DNA of 64,000 bases from Rickettsia typhi (GCA_945865905.1 CAMBFC010000001.1:1-64000); one strand, 5' to 3'. Numbered from the stretch's first letter, positions 47,221-57,922 are shown. The notes: generated by a model not told the origin, from the sequence alone. A program made the numbers and translations.

Positions 47221-50184
47221 TTGAGGATGCTATTTAAAAAATCCTCCCCAACCGCTGCAACTCAAAGCCTAAAGCCACTTGAAAAATCAAGATGGCGCGG
47301 CTTTATTTTTATCATCACTTTTCCTCTTAGAATACCAATTATTATCTATAATCACATTCGATTAACTAGGCGACTTTTTGGGCTTTTTGTGTTGAAGCCA
47401 TTATATTATGCTATATTAAACTACGCCTCCAAAGGTGGTGACGATAGAAATTATAAAGGCAAAATTGCGCGACGAATCAAGATCAACCCTGCTTACAAAA
47501 AAAGCTTTCCGCTCATCTTAAAAAGATATGAGAAGCGCCTTAAGGCCAATAAAATACGCCGCCAAACTAAATTAGATTTAGATGAATCTTTTAGCGGATT
47601 AGTTTATGCGGTATTAGTGATATCGGTGCTTTGGACCATGATGAACTCTTTTGTAATGTATCGCAACTTCTTCGTCAGCATTAAAAATAAAATTGAAACG
47701 CAAAGCAGTATAGTTGATCTGATTTCAACAAACATGCTGAACGCGGTGGATAATTATCTCAATTATGTTGGCGATAGGGCTTTGGTATTTGATGCAAAAC
47801 ATAATTTGGTGGCGATGAAAAATATTTTGAAAAAAACGCCTAATCGCGATATTATGCAAAGAAATATTTCTTCATGGCTAACGATTCAATTTGTTGATGT
47901 AACTGGCAAAATTAGCGTTTCAACGAATGAAGGCATTTTGAAAAAGCCGCGCAAGCCTAATAATTATTTTCCCATAGCGCCCGCGGTTGCTGATCCTTGG
48001 CGCTTTAAAATTGGCAAAATGCAGCATTTTGAAAGCGAAATTGCTTCATATGATTATTTGCCAGTTACAATGTCGGTTGATACTGATAGCTTTATTCCGA
48101 TTGGAACAATGATGGCGACAATTCCTGTTGATCGCATACAGCACAATATTCGCGAAAGTTTAAACGAGAATGATTTATGCTATATAGTAATTGATAAAAA
48201 CTATGATTTAGTGGCTCAATCAGATAATTTAGATGCTTATGATGGGGCGATTTTTCAATCTAATGATCTAATCAAAACAATCGTAGAAAATAAAGTTATT
48301 TTGCGCGCTGATTATATTAAAAATAAGATCGCGATTAAAAATTGTGAATTAATTTATTATAGGCTCTCATCCTACGGCATTACTACATTAGTTGGCTATA
48401 ACAACAAAGTAGTTTTACAGAATTTTAGTTATCAAATTCTAACTACAGTTATTCAATCTTTTGGCATTACCTTTGTTTTATTGCTGGCCTTTTATTTATT
48501 TAGAAAATTAAAAATCGGACCCTTTTTGAAAGAATTGGTATCAGCAAAAATTGGCGCAGAAGATGCCAATAAAGTTAAGGGCCAGTTTCTATCCAACATG
48601 AGCCACGAGCTTCGCACACCGCTAAATGGCATATTAGGAATGAGTCAAGCTTTGCTAGAATCACACAAATTACAAAGTGAAGAATTGGATCAGGCTAATG
48701 TGATTTATCGCTCTGCTGATTCACTATTACTAATTCTAAATGATATTTTAAATTTTTCAAAAATTGAGGCGCGCAAAGTTGATCTTGAAAGTATTGATTT
48801 TAATTTAACATCATTGGTTGATGATGTGACTGATTTAATGTCGCAAACAGCTAATAGTAAGGGTTTAGAGGTTATTAGTTATATTGATCCAAATGTTCCA
48901 ACTTATCTAAATGGCGACCCAGGAAGAATTCGCCAAATTCTTACCAACCTAATTAACAACGCTATTAAATTTACTTTTCACGGGCAAGTTTTTGTTCATA
49001 TTAAATTAAGCAAAATTGAAGGTAAAAATTATTTTTTAATCCTCAATATCAAAGATAGTGGCATTGGAATTGAGAAAGAAAAAATTGCCAAAATGTTCAC
49101 TCGCTTCACGCAGGCCGATATGTCGACAACTCGCAAATATGGCGGCACTGGGCTTGGACTTTCAATTTGCAAAGAACTTGTTGATTTAATGGATGGGGAT
49201 ATTGGTGTTGAAAGTGATTTTGGTACAGGATCTAATTTTTGGTTTAAAATATCGCTACTTTTACCTACTGGCAATATTCAAGATGAATTAGACGATGAGC
49301 CAATTAAAAAACTTAATGGCAAAAATATTGCTTTGATAGAAAGCAATGAAATCGCTCGCTACGCTTTCAATGGACGAGTTGAGAAGCTGGGTATGAATTG
49401 CGTATCTACTAATGTGCCATCATTTGCAATGTCTTCACAAGATATGATGAAGATAATTTTTTCTGAAATTAAAAAATTTCACAATCCTGATATAATTTTT
49501 ATCGATCACAATAATTCAATTGGAATGAGTGGAATTGATATTGCAGAACATATCCGGTCAATAGAAAATCTAAAAAATATACCACTAGTCTTGATGATTT
49601 CAACCAAAGATAAAATTAGCGCTTCGCAAGAAAAATTAACTATGTTTCAAAGCATTATGCTCAAGCCTTTCAAGACTTCTCGCATTACAAGATCATTGTT
49701 CAAAATATTTGACATTGAACATGCTGAGGATGATTTTTTATTAGAAAAAGATTCAGATATTGCGCAAAATAGAAACAAAAAAGATGGCGGAATTCATATA
49801 TTATTATGCGAAGATAATGAGGTAAATATGAAAGTTGCGACGATGATTTTGAAGCGCCTAAATATTACAGTTGACTTTGCCGAAAATGGTCAAGAAGCTC
49901 TCAATAAATTCTTACATATAAAATATGATATAATCTTGATGGATTGCATGATGCCGATTATCGATGGCTATCAAGCAACTGCAGAAATTCGTAAATTTGA
50001 AAAAGAAAATAAAATCACTCCAACAACAATTATCGCTTTAACTGCAAATGCCACTGAAGAAGATAAAAAGAAGTGCCTTGCTGCTGGCATGGATGATTTT
50101 ATAACAAAACCGATTAGACGCGAATTTATTGAAGAGAGAATTAATAGTTGGGTTGCTAAAAATAAAAATCTGGCACAATCTTAA
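47221..50184 (+). CDS. Membrane hybrid sensor histidine kinase with two REC domains (start TTG 47221 or ATG 47227)
   Basis: Periplasmic sensor between TMs; HisKA FLSNMSHELRTPLNGIL; HATPase NLINNAIKFT, GTGLGLSICKELV; REC2 HILLCEDNEVN...DIILMDCMMPIIDG...ALTANA...TKPI. Confidence 0.95.
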   Translation: MRMLFKKSSPTAATQSLKPLEKSRWRGFIFIITFPLRIPIIIYNHIRLTRRLFGLFVLKPLYYAILNYASKGGDDRNYKGKIARRIKINPAYKKSFPLILKRYEKRLKANKIRRQTKLDLDESFSGLVYAVLVISVLWTMMNSFVMYRNFFVSIKNKIETQSSIVDLISTNMLNAVDNYLNYVGDRALVFDAKHNLVAMKNILKKTPNRDIMQRNISSWLTIQFVDVTGKISVSTNEGILKKPRKPNNYFPIAPAVADPWRFKIGKMQHFESEIASYDYLPVTMSVDTDSFIPIGTMMATIPVDRIQHNIRESLNENDLCYIVIDKNYDLVAQSDNLDAYDGAIFQSNDLIKTIVENKVILRADYIKNKIAIKNCELIYYRLSSYGITTLVGYNNKVVLQNFSYQILTTVIQSFGITFVLLLAFYLFRKLKIGPFLKELVSAKIGAEDANKVKGQFLSNMSHELRTPLNGILGMSQALLESHKLQSEELDQANVIYRSADSLLLILNDILNFSKIEARKVDLESIDFNLTSLVDDVTDLMSQTANSKGLEVISYIDPNVPTYLNGDPGRIRQILTNLINNAIKFTFHGQVFVHIKLSKIEGKNYFLILNIKDSGIGIEKEKIAKMFTRFTQADMSTTRKYGGTGLGLSICKELVDLMDGDIGVESDFGTGSNFWFKISLLLPTGNIQDELDDEPIKKLNGKNIALIESNEIARYAFNGRVEKLGMNCVSTNVPSFAMSSQDMMKIIFSEIKKFHNPDIIFIDHNNSIGMSGIDIAEHIRSIENLKNIPLVLMISTKDKISASQEKLTMFQSIMLKPFKTSRITRSLFKIFDIEHAEDDFLLEKDSDIAQNRNKKDGGIHILLCEDNEVNMKVATMILKRLNITVDFAENGQEALNKFLHIKYDIILMDCMMPIIDGYQATAEIRKFEKENKITPTTIIALTANATEEDKKKCLAAGMDDFITKPIRREFIEERINSWVAKNKNLAQS

Positions 50185-50194
50185 ATCTTTTGAT

Positions 50195-50908
50195 TTAAAA
50201 TTTATCGATCACATTAATTAGGTCTTCATGCTTAAAATATAGCGGTATTGGCCCTTCATTGTTTTTTCCTGCACTTGATAATTCAAGAGAAATTGTTTTT
50301 GAGATAGCGTCGTCATAACCAAAAATTATTGGTTGGCAATTAGTATTATAGGCGCATTCGACATCAGCTAAAGAGTCACCAATAAACCAAATGTGATCTT
50401 GCTGAGGATCTAATCCAGAGCCACTGAGAGCAAGATCAAATGGTGCGCGATGCGGCTTATCAAAAGAAGAATCCATTGATCCAATTACAGAAAAAAACTT
50501 ATCAGTGATATTTAATTTTTTGGTTTCTTTGCGCAAAGTGATGCCAATTTTATTGCTGATAATCATCTGCAAAATATTTTTTTCCTGCAATTTATTAATT
50601 AACTTCAAAGCATCTGGTAACAAAGTTAATTCATCAAGATGAGTTGAGCGATAAGAACTTTTATAAACCTCACCCGCTTTTTGCCAATCATCGCCAAAAA
50701 TTTGTGGAAAGGATTCGCGCATTGATTTGTGGATAGTATCTTTAACTTTTTTTAAACTCCATTCTTCTTGATTCATTGCCAGCATTGTATCGTTGATGGC
50801 GCGGTGAATAAGGGGCCAAGTATCAACCAAGGTATTATCCCAATCAAAAATAACCGCTTTTGGTTTTTTAAGATTTTTTAATGCAGCAAGATTTTTTTCA
50901 ATGTTCAT
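50195..50908 (-). CDS. HAD-superfamily hydrolase (Gph-like)
   Basis: KAVIFDWDNTLVDTWPLI; IISNK; FIGDSLADVECAYNTNCQPIIFGY. Confidence 0.93.
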   Translation of the reverse strand: MNIEKNLAALKNLKKPKAVIFDWDNTLVDTWPLIHRAINDTMLAMNQEEWSLKKVKDTIHKSMRESFPQIFGDDWQKAGEVYKSSYRSTHLDELTLLPDALKLINKLQEKNILQMIISNKIGITLRKETKKLNITDKFFSVIGSMDSSFDKPHRAPFDLALSGSGLDPQQDHIWFIGDSLADVECAYNTNCQPIIFGYDDAISKTISLELSSAGKNNEGPIPLYFKHEDLINVIDKF

Positions 50909-51012
50909 TTTAATAATTATTTCTGATTTGAGTTAATCAATAATTTTTTATGCAAAACTATTTTTCTGATAAGTTTTAATTTGTAAGAATTTCTTACAAG
51001 CTAAAATCTTGA

Positions 51013-52581
51013 CTATTTAATTTTACTTTCAACCATCTTAGCGAAATTCTCAACCCCAAAGAGAGCAATAAAAGAGCCCATCCGCGGGCCTTGATCTTGG
51101 CCAAACAAAATTTGATAGAGCGCTAAAAACCAATCACGCATGTTTTTTTCATAGCCGTGATTTTTTCCAACTTCAAAAACTAAATTTTGCAATGCCGATG
51201 AGTCATTATACACATTATTTCCACTTGATTTTACCATTTCTAAAAGATCACTAAGCGCTGATTTTTCTGCTTCGGTGGCTTCGCGGTATTTTTTATGCTG
51301 CTTGATAAAATCATCATAATAATTAATCGCATTCTGCACCATTTTTTCTAAAAGCGGTGAATTTTCTTTGGTTAATCCATCTTGATATTTTGAAATGAAG
51401 CCCCAAAGAACACTATCATTATCTGGGTTGCAAGCACTTGCTAAATTTAACAATAGTGAGTAAGTCAAATTAAAATTAACTTGCGGAACTTTTCCTGCAT
51501 GAATGTGAAATACTGGATTCTCTAGTCGCTTCGCCTCATCTTCTTTTTGATAAGCGGCAACAAAAGTTAAATATTCATCCATCGCTTTTGGAATTACATC
51601 AAAATAAAGTCTTTTTGCGGTCTTCGGCTTTTGATACATATAAAGCGCCATAGACTCGCTTGGGGCATACTTTAGCCAATCTTCAACCGAGATACCATTT
51701 CCTTTTGATTTAGAAATTTTTTCACCCGTATCACTCAAAAACATTTCATAAGTAAAATTAACGGGAGGAATACCACCTAAGATCTCGCAGATGCGACGAT
51801 AAATTTTTTCATTTGGCCCGTGGTCTTTTCCATAGATTTCATAATCAACATCCAGCGTGTACCAGCGCGCTCCAAAATCAACTTTCCACTGCAATTTGCA
51901 ATTGCCACCCGTCACTGGAACTTCTTTTTCAACACCTTTGTGATCCTTGTAAATCACGGTTCCATTCGCTTTATTCACACCAGTTACACCTTTGTCAATT
52001 ACGATTCCTGATTCTTGATCAATTGGCATGAAGGGACTGTAAGTTTCTTGGCGCTCATTGCCTAAATTCGCCAACATTAATTCCATGATTTCTTCATATT
52101 TTTCAAGCACGCGCAACATTGTTTTATCAAATGCGCCAGATTTATATTTATCCGTTGCACTAATAAAATCATATTCAAAACCGAAGTGATCGAGGAAGGC
52201 ACATAAACGCGAATTCATGTTGTGGCCGTAGGATTCATGGGTTTCAAATGGATCAGGAACCGCAGATAAAGGCTTACCTAAATTTGCCTTGACCAATTCT
52301 TGTTGCGGCACATTTTCTGGCACTTTGCGCAGGCCATCAATATCATCAGAAACACAAAACATTTTTGTAGGGATTTCTGGAGCGATACACGAAAACGCAT
52401 GACGCACAAATGAAGTTCGCACCACTTCACCAAAAGTTCCAATATGCGGCAAGCCTGATGGGCCATAGCCCGTTTCAAATAACACATAACCTTTTGCCGG
52501 AGTTTTTCCACCAACTTTTTCGTAAATACGGCGAGCTTCTTCGAAGGGCCAAGATTTTGATTCTATATATATTTTTTCCAT
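51013..52581 (-). CDS. lysS: Class I lysyl-tRNA synthetase
   Basis: GPSGLPHIGTFGEVVR (HIGH) and GEKISKSKGNGISVEDW (KMSKS); class I LysRS layout. Confidence 0.95.
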   Translation of the reverse strand: MEKIYIESKSWPFEEARRIYEKVGGKTPAKGYVLFETGYGPSGLPHIGTFGEVVRTSFVRHAFSCIAPEIPTKMFCVSDDIDGLRKVPENVPQQELVKANLGKPLSAVPDPFETHESYGHNMNSRLCAFLDHFGFEYDFISATDKYKSGAFDKTMLRVLEKYEEIMELMLANLGNERQETYSPFMPIDQESGIVIDKGVTGVNKANGTVIYKDHKGVEKEVPVTGGNCKLQWKVDFGARWYTLDVDYEIYGKDHGPNEKIYRRICEILGGIPPVNFTYEMFLSDTGEKISKSKGNGISVEDWLKYAPSESMALYMYQKPKTAKRLYFDVIPKAMDEYLTFVAAYQKEDEAKRLENPVFHIHAGKVPQVNFNLTYSLLLNLASACNPDNDSVLWGFISKYQDGLTKENSPLLEKMVQNAINYYDDFIKQHKKYREATEAEKSALSDLLEMVKSSGNNVYNDSSALQNLVFEVGKNHGYEKNMRDWFLALYQILFGQDQGPRMGSFIALFGVENFAKMVESKIK

Positions 52582-52620
52582 TTTGTTTTTTATTATTTTG
52601 GAATTTTATGTTAATTTTTT

Positions 52621-54060
52621 TTAAATTTTTGCGATTAAAAAGTTTTCTTCAACGGCCAGAACCTTGATTTCCAAGATCTCACCAGCTTGTAGATTTTTTT
52701 CTGATATAATTTTTACATCAAGAAAATTTTCTGATTTTGCGATGTTATTTTTTTCTACAATTACTTTTATTTTTTTTTCAACTTGCAATTGCAAATATTT
52801 TTTTAACTCTGCATCACCCGCTTCACGCAAAATTTTTGCACGATTTTTTATGATTGCGCCGTTAACTTGTGGCATTTTTGCAGCTGGGGTTCCAGAGCGT
52901 TTTGAATAAGGAAAAATATGCATAAAGATTATTCCCGCCTCATGAATCAAAGATAAACTGTTGGCAAACATTTCATCAGTTTCAGTAGGAAATCCTGCAA
53001 TAATATCGGCACCAAAAGTGATTTCTGGCCTTAATTCGCGTGCTTTGGCGCAAAAATCTAAAACTTGTTCGCGATTATGGCGACGCTTCATGCGTTTTAA
53101 AATCATATCATCTCCCGATTGCACACTCAAGTGCAAGTAAGGCATAAAGCGCGGTTCGTTGGCAATTAAATCTAGAATTCCATCATCAATTTCTGCAACA
53201 TCGATTGAAGATAATCGCAAGCGCGGAAGCTCGGGAACGAGCACTAGCAAACGCTTAATCATCTGCGATAAAGTAATTGGCGCAGTTAAATCTTGACCAT
53301 ATTCTGAAATATCAACGCCAGTTAAAACCACCTCTTTGTGACCCATCGCCACCATTTTTTTTACTTGCGCAGCAATTTCACCAAAGGCCACCGAACGGCT
53401 ATTGCCGCGACCAAATGGAATTATACAAAAAGTGCAGCGATGATTGCAGCCATTTTGAATTTCGAGAAAAGCGCGGGTTTTATTTTCAAAATATGATACT
53501 AATTGTGGCGCCGCATCTTTAACCGCCATGATATCATTAACCTTTATTTTAGCGGTTTCATTGATGGTTAGAAAATTTGCATTTTGATTTTTTGTATCAA
53601 GAAAAAGCTTATCTTGATGAGAAGTATTGTGGTTGTAAGTGCTTGAATGGTGGCCTTCTACATGATTATGTTTTTGTGCATGATAAATCGCGTCGACTTT
53701 TTGCGCAAGAATTTTTGCGTCCAAAACAGAATTTTCTTCCACACTCAAATAGCTCGCTGGATCAGATTTTTCTAGGTTCCCCAACACCAAATCAACCTCT
53801 GACATTTTAGCATATTTTTCAGGATCAATTTGTGCTGCACAACCAGTAACGACAATTTTTGCATCAGGATTTTCTTTGCGCGCCCTTCTAACAGCTTGAC
53901 GCAACTGCCTTTCTGCCTCAGAAGTAACGGCGCAACTATTAAAAACTATAAGATTATTTTGATGAGTTTGACTTACAGCCTGCTTAATCGCCTCGCTTTC
54001 ATAAGCGTTAAGGCGACATCCAAAAGTGATAACTCGATTGTTATTTTCTTCGATTGTCAT
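52621..54060 (-). CDS. mtaB: tRNA (N6-threonylcarbamoyladenosine(37)-C2)-methylthiotransferase MtaB
   Basis: FGCRLNAYESEAI; radical-SAM QNGCNHRCTFCIIPFGRGNSRS; YLHLSVQSGDD; C-terminal TRAM-like tail. Confidence 0.93.
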   Translation of the reverse strand: MTIEENNNRVITFGCRLNAYESEAIKQAVSQTHQNNLIVFNSCAVTSEAERQLRQAVRRARKENPDAKIVVTGCAAQIDPEKYAKMSEVDLVLGNLEKSDPASYLSVEENSVLDAKILAQKVDAIYHAQKHNHVEGHHSSTYNHNTSHQDKLFLDTKNQNANFLTINETAKIKVNDIMAVKDAAPQLVSYFENKTRAFLEIQNGCNHRCTFCIIPFGRGNSRSVAFGEIAAQVKKMVAMGHKEVVLTGVDISEYGQDLTAPITLSQMIKRLLVLVPELPRLRLSSIDVAEIDDGILDLIANEPRFMPYLHLSVQSGDDMILKRMKRRHNREQVLDFCAKARELRPEITFGADIIAGFPTETDEMFANSLSLIHEAGIIFMHIFPYSKRSGTPAAKMPQVNGAIIKNRAKILREAGDAELKKYLQLQVEKKIKVIVEKNNIAKSENFLDVKIISEKNLQAGEILEIKVLAVEENFLIAKI

Positions 54061-54637
54061 CAGCTGAAATTACATAATTTACTACTTTTTTAACGCCACT
54101 AGTTTTTGAAACTATGCGCAATAATTCTTTGAGATCGTCCTCTGATTTATAGACTCCAATCAAATATACAACATGATTAAAGGTGGTAACTTTGTAGTTT
54201 GATGGAAAAATTTGTGGATAGAAAAATAGCTTTGCTTTAATAAGTGCAGTGATATATGAATCAGAGAAAGGAGTGGTAAAATCAAGGATTCCAACGCCTT
54301 TTTTATTGACTTCAATTTCATCCATAACCTCTTTAACGCCATTTACTTTCCATGCCATTGTAAGTGCCGGATTACCTTTGCTAGTATCTCTAATAACACC
54401 GGTAAGCAATACCCTGCCCTCATTTACAGTTACTTCTACTGAATTTGATACGCCCTTTAATCCATTCATCAAAAAGTTTTTATCAATCTGCGCAGCAATC
54501 AAGGTGTCATCCACTGTAGAGTTGAGGGTTTTGTCACGCGTAACTACTGAGATAGTTGCAAATGAGCTAACTACAACGGTTTCTACGCAAGATGTAGTGA
54601 ATAATAGAAGCAAAAATGCGACAGAAATTTTTTTCAT
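54041..54637 (-). CDS. BON-domain lipoprotein (OsmY/DolP-like)
   Basis: Lipobox FTTSC; two BON repeats (VDDTLIAAQIDKNFLMNGLKGVSNSVEVTVNEGRVLLTGVI; ITALIKAKLFF...VVYLIGVYKSEDDL). Confidence 0.9.
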   Translation of the reverse strand: MKKISVAFLLLLFTTSCVETVVVSSFATISVVTRDKTLNSTVDDTLIAAQIDKNFLMNGLKGVSNSVEVTVNEGRVLLTGVIRDTSKGNPALTMAWKVNGVKEVMDEIEVNKKGVGILDFTTPFSDSYITALIKAKLFFYPQIFPSNYKVTTFNHVVYLIGVYKSEDDLKELLRIVSKTSGVKKVVNYVISADDNRRK

Positions 54638-54799
54638 AAGAAACTGAGCTAAATTGAAGCTTGAAATGCAAGTATCTAAGACGCGACCCCAATAGGTTAA
54701 TTTCAGAAATATACTAAATCAACTTTAAAGATTTAAATTTAGAGCAAGATTGCTTGCAAATTATTTCTTTATCCATAAAATCTTCCACCTCTTCTTCTT

Positions 54800-54874
<75 letters not shown>

Positions 54875-54883
54875 GTTTTTCTC

Positions 54884-56359
54884 TTAAAATCTAATAATCA
54901 AATCAGTCGCAAGCATGTATTGGCTTGATTTTCGACCGCCATCATAGGCTTTTACATCATAAGAATGATCAAAGCGAATTTCGGGGCGAACCGTTATAAC
55001 ATCACCAAGCCAGTGGCTCCAGCCAATTACATGTGAAGTATAAAGAGTTTTATAGCCAGTTCTTTGGCCGCGATTATCTTTGAAAAATTCATTACGCAAA
55101 GTTAAAAAATCTTTAGCGCCAATTTGATAATTTATATAGTTTAAGCCAGAAAATGCTGAGGCGCGGCAACTAGAATCACCTGCTTTGCAATGCGCTCCAT
55201 TTGATCCCAAAATAATTGGTGCAGCACTGGCATCATCAGCATTAGGGACGCCATTTTGCCATATATAATAGCCTTCGGTGGCAGTGTGCCACTTTTTGTT
55301 AAAGCGATGATACCAGCTTGCAAGCAGACCCTGTATGTTGTTATAAGAATATTTTCCGCCGTTAATTCCACTAACGCATGGATAAAAATTATCGTTACCA
55401 CTATCGGATGTCCAGCTTAGGCAGGCTCCGGGGCTTAATTTGCGATCTCGTTTATCTAAAATTGTAACATCATTACCTGCCGACATTTCAAATTGCGCTG
55501 TCCAATTTTTGTTGAGCTTAAGGCTTGCAACCGCTCCCTGACGGGTATAAGGGCCATATGTATAAAGCAGTGAATGACTATAATTATAATTATTTGGTGA
55601 GAATTGTACTTCAATATCAGGAATTGCAGCATAGCGCCCAAGCCTTATGTTTAAACCTTTTGCAACCTTTGGAAAATAAACTTCTCCATAAAAAACCACC
55701 GGATCAAAACCATATTTTTTATGATCTTTTAAATATTGATTGCTTACAAGATGGTTTGCAAAAGTATATTTATAATCAGTGCCATAAAGGCTTGAAACTC
55801 TAAATCCATAATCGACATGATCGCGCTGAACAGTATCAGGAACGCGCTCTAAATTAAGCACTGCTTGGCTTAATGTTAACTGATTTGGATAAGGATTGAA
55901 TGCAGCTGGATAGTTGCCACCAGTGCCCGCAGAAATATCGTAATGACTTTTTGATGAACTAATATTAAAAGCTGGCGCAATCCAGCCATAAAGTTTAATG
56001 CGAGAATCTTTTATTTTTTGACCATTCTCGCCGCAATAAAGCGCATCCATCACTGGGGCTGTAGTGCTGTCGGCATATCCTAATGGTGAAGTTCCGCCAA
56101 TGTTCCATGATGCACTTGGCATTGGCGGTGATACTAGGGGCGCTACAACCGTATCGGCGTTGTGTTCAAGCTCTGCAGCATTTTCACCATTATAGTTTAG
56201 ATGTTCTTTATAAGTGGCATAAAATCTTTTTGCAAAACCATCTTGAGATTTTGATTCGCAACCACTAATAGGCGCATTAGAATAGAAAATATCTTTTGAG
56301 GAAGCGCCAAAAACATTGGTGGCATAGAACAAAAAGATAATGCAGGATAATCTCTTCAT
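54884..56359 (-). CDS. Outer-membrane beta-barrel porin (BBP2-like)
   Basis: Signal peptide; KLYGWIAPAFNISSS, ...RPEIRFDHSYDVKAYDGGRKSSQYMLATDLIIRF; terminal aromatic F. Confidence 0.85.
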   Translation of the reverse strand: MKRLSCIIFLFYATNVFGASSKDIFYSNAPISGCESKSQDGFAKRFYATYKEHLNYNGENAAELEHNADTVVAPLVSPPMPSASWNIGGTSPLGYADSTTAPVMDALYCGENGQKIKDSRIKLYGWIAPAFNISSSKSHYDISAGTGGNYPAAFNPYPNQLTLSQAVLNLERVPDTVQRDHVDYGFRVSSLYGTDYKYTFANHLVSNQYLKDHKKYGFDPVVFYGEVYFPKVAKGLNIRLGRYAAIPDIEVQFSPNNYNYSHSLLYTYGPYTRQGAVASLKLNKNWTAQFEMSAGNDVTILDKRDRKLSPGACLSWTSDSGNDNFYPCVSGINGGKYSYNNIQGLLASWYHRFNKKWHTATEGYYIWQNGVPNADDASAAPIILGSNGAHCKAGDSSCRASAFSGLNYINYQIGAKDFLTLRNEFFKDNRGQRTGYKTLYTSHVIGWSHWLGDVITVRPEIRFDHSYDVKAYDGGRKSSQYMLATDLIIRF

Positions 56360-56362
56360 GTA

Positions 56363-57064
56363 TTATGTAAATTTACGATCAACACCACTTTCAGAATAAA
56401 ATTCTTCACCAATTTTGATTTCATCGCGACCATTTTTAACGCGCCATTCATTTGAATCACGCAAAGAAAAAATACAACCGCAATATTCTTGTTTATAAAA
56501 TTCTTCTTTTTTTGCAATTTGATACATGCGCTCTGCCCCGCCAGCCTTGCGCCAGTTATATGTCCAATAATTTATACCTTCATAATTTGCCGCAGCGCGA
56601 AGACCACAATCATTAATTTGATCCATATCTTTCCAGCGAGAAATTCCTAGTGACGAAGTGATGGTTTTAAAACCATTTTCATAGGCATAAAGCGCGGTGC
56701 GTTCAAAACGCATATCAAAACATTTAGTGCAGCGTTCGCCTCTTTCTGGCGCAAATTCTAGACCCTTAGCGCGCGCAAACCAGTTTTGCACATCATAATC
56801 AGCATCAATAAATGGAATTTCTAACTTTTCAGCAAATCTTTTATTTTCATTTTTGCGGATTTCATATTCTTTTTTTGGATGAATATTGGGATTATAGAAA
56901 AAAATTGTTAGATCAATTCCAGATTTTTTCATACGCTCCATAAGGTCTCCCGCACAAGGAGCGCAGCAGCTGTGAATCAAGACACGCTTATCTTCGCCAG
57001 TCTCTGGTGGAAGCTTTAATTCATATTCATAATTTTGCATAAACATTTGTATATTTTTGATCAA
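56363..57064 (-). CDS. queH: Epoxyqueuosine reductase QueH
   Basis: [64 protein letters not shown]. Confidence 0.95.
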   Translation of the reverse strand: MIKNIQMFMQNYEYELKLPPETGEDKRVLIHSCCAPCAGDLMERMKKSGIDLTIFFYNPNIHPKKEYEIRKNENKRFAEKLEIPFIDADYDVQNWFARAKGLEFAPERGERCTKCFDMRFERTALYAYENGFKTITSSLGISRWKDMDQINDCGLRAAANYEGINYWTYNWRKAGGAERMYQIAKKEEFYKQEYCGCIFSLRDSNEWRVKNGRDEIKIGEEFYSESGVDRKFT

Positions 57065-57109
57065 GGTCGGTATAATAACTAGAAATTTAAAATTTAAAAC
57101 CCCCTTTCA

Positions 57110-57922
57110 ATGCCAGAATTACCAGAAGTTGAAACAATCCGCCGAGGTCTCGAAGGATTAATTGGCAAAAAAATTGTCAAAATCTTTCGCTCTCAAAAAA
57201 AACTGCGTAGCGCTTCAACACTAGATTTATCAATTTTGCATAACAAAATTATCAATAAAATTGATCGTCGCGCTCGCTATTTAATTATTAATTTTAGTGG
57301 CGACTATAGTTTAATTATACATCTTGGAATGAGTGGTAGCATTGTTTTAGATGCCACAACCAAACACCCCCAACATGATCATTTTATTTGCGAATTCAAT
57401 AACGGATTACGATTAATTTTTAATGATCCGCGTCGTTTTGGTTTTGTTGATTTAGTTTATGCAAAAGATTTAACCAAACATAAAATGCTTGCTAAGCTTG
57501 GGCCAGAACCTCTTTCTGCAGAATTCGATGAAAAATATTTGGCCAAAAAACTGCTCGGCAAAAAAATGAACATCAAAACCAGTATGATGGATAATGGAAT
57601 CGTCGTTGGTATTGGAAATATTTATATAAACGAATCTTTGTTTGAAACAAAAATCTTGCCACTACGCAACGCTTCTTCTTTAACAAAAACTGAAATTAAA
57701 AAACTGGTTAATAATATTAAAAATATTTTACAAAAAGCAATTGAACTGGGAGGATCTTCAATCAATGATTATGTTGATTCTGCAGGAAAACAAGGCAATT
57801 TTCAAAATAATTTCAAGGTTTATGGCAATAATGGAAAAAAATGTTTGCTTTGTAATAATATCATCACAAAGATAGTTCAAAATGGCCGCTCGAGCTTCTT
57901 TTGTAAAAATTGTCAAAAATAA
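57110..57922 (+). CDS. mutM: Formamidopyrimidine-DNA glycosylase
   Basis: MPELPEVETIRRGL; GIGNIYINESLF; C-terminal zinc finger CLLCNNIITKIVQNGRSSFFCKNCQK. Confidence 0.98.
   Translation: MPELPEVETIRRGLEGLIGKKIVKIFRSQKKLRSASTLDLSILHNKIINKIDRRARYLIINFSGDYSLIIHLGMSGSIVLDATTKHPQHDHFICEFNNGLRLIFNDPRRFGFVDLVYAKDLTKHKMLAKLGPEPLSAEFDEKYLAKKLLGKKMNIKTSMMDNGIVVGIGNIYINESLFETKILPLRNASSLTKTEIKKLVNNIKNILQKAIELGGSSINDYVDSAGKQGNFQNNFKVYGNNGKKCLLCNNIITKIVQNGRSSFFCKNCQK

Noticed and set aside
51813-52514. ORFs opposite or out of frame with lysS
   Set aside because: LysRS reading frame is intact with HIGH and KMSKS motifs.
51013-52581. Class I LysRS as a novelty
   Set aside because: Class I LysRS is an established feature of many alphaproteobacteria, so it is informative for taxonomy only.
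55141-56268. Alternative-frame ORFs over the porin gene (55141..55401, 55456..55641, 55525..55803, 56083..56268)
   Set aside because: Porin frame is complete from signal peptide to terminal aromatic residue.
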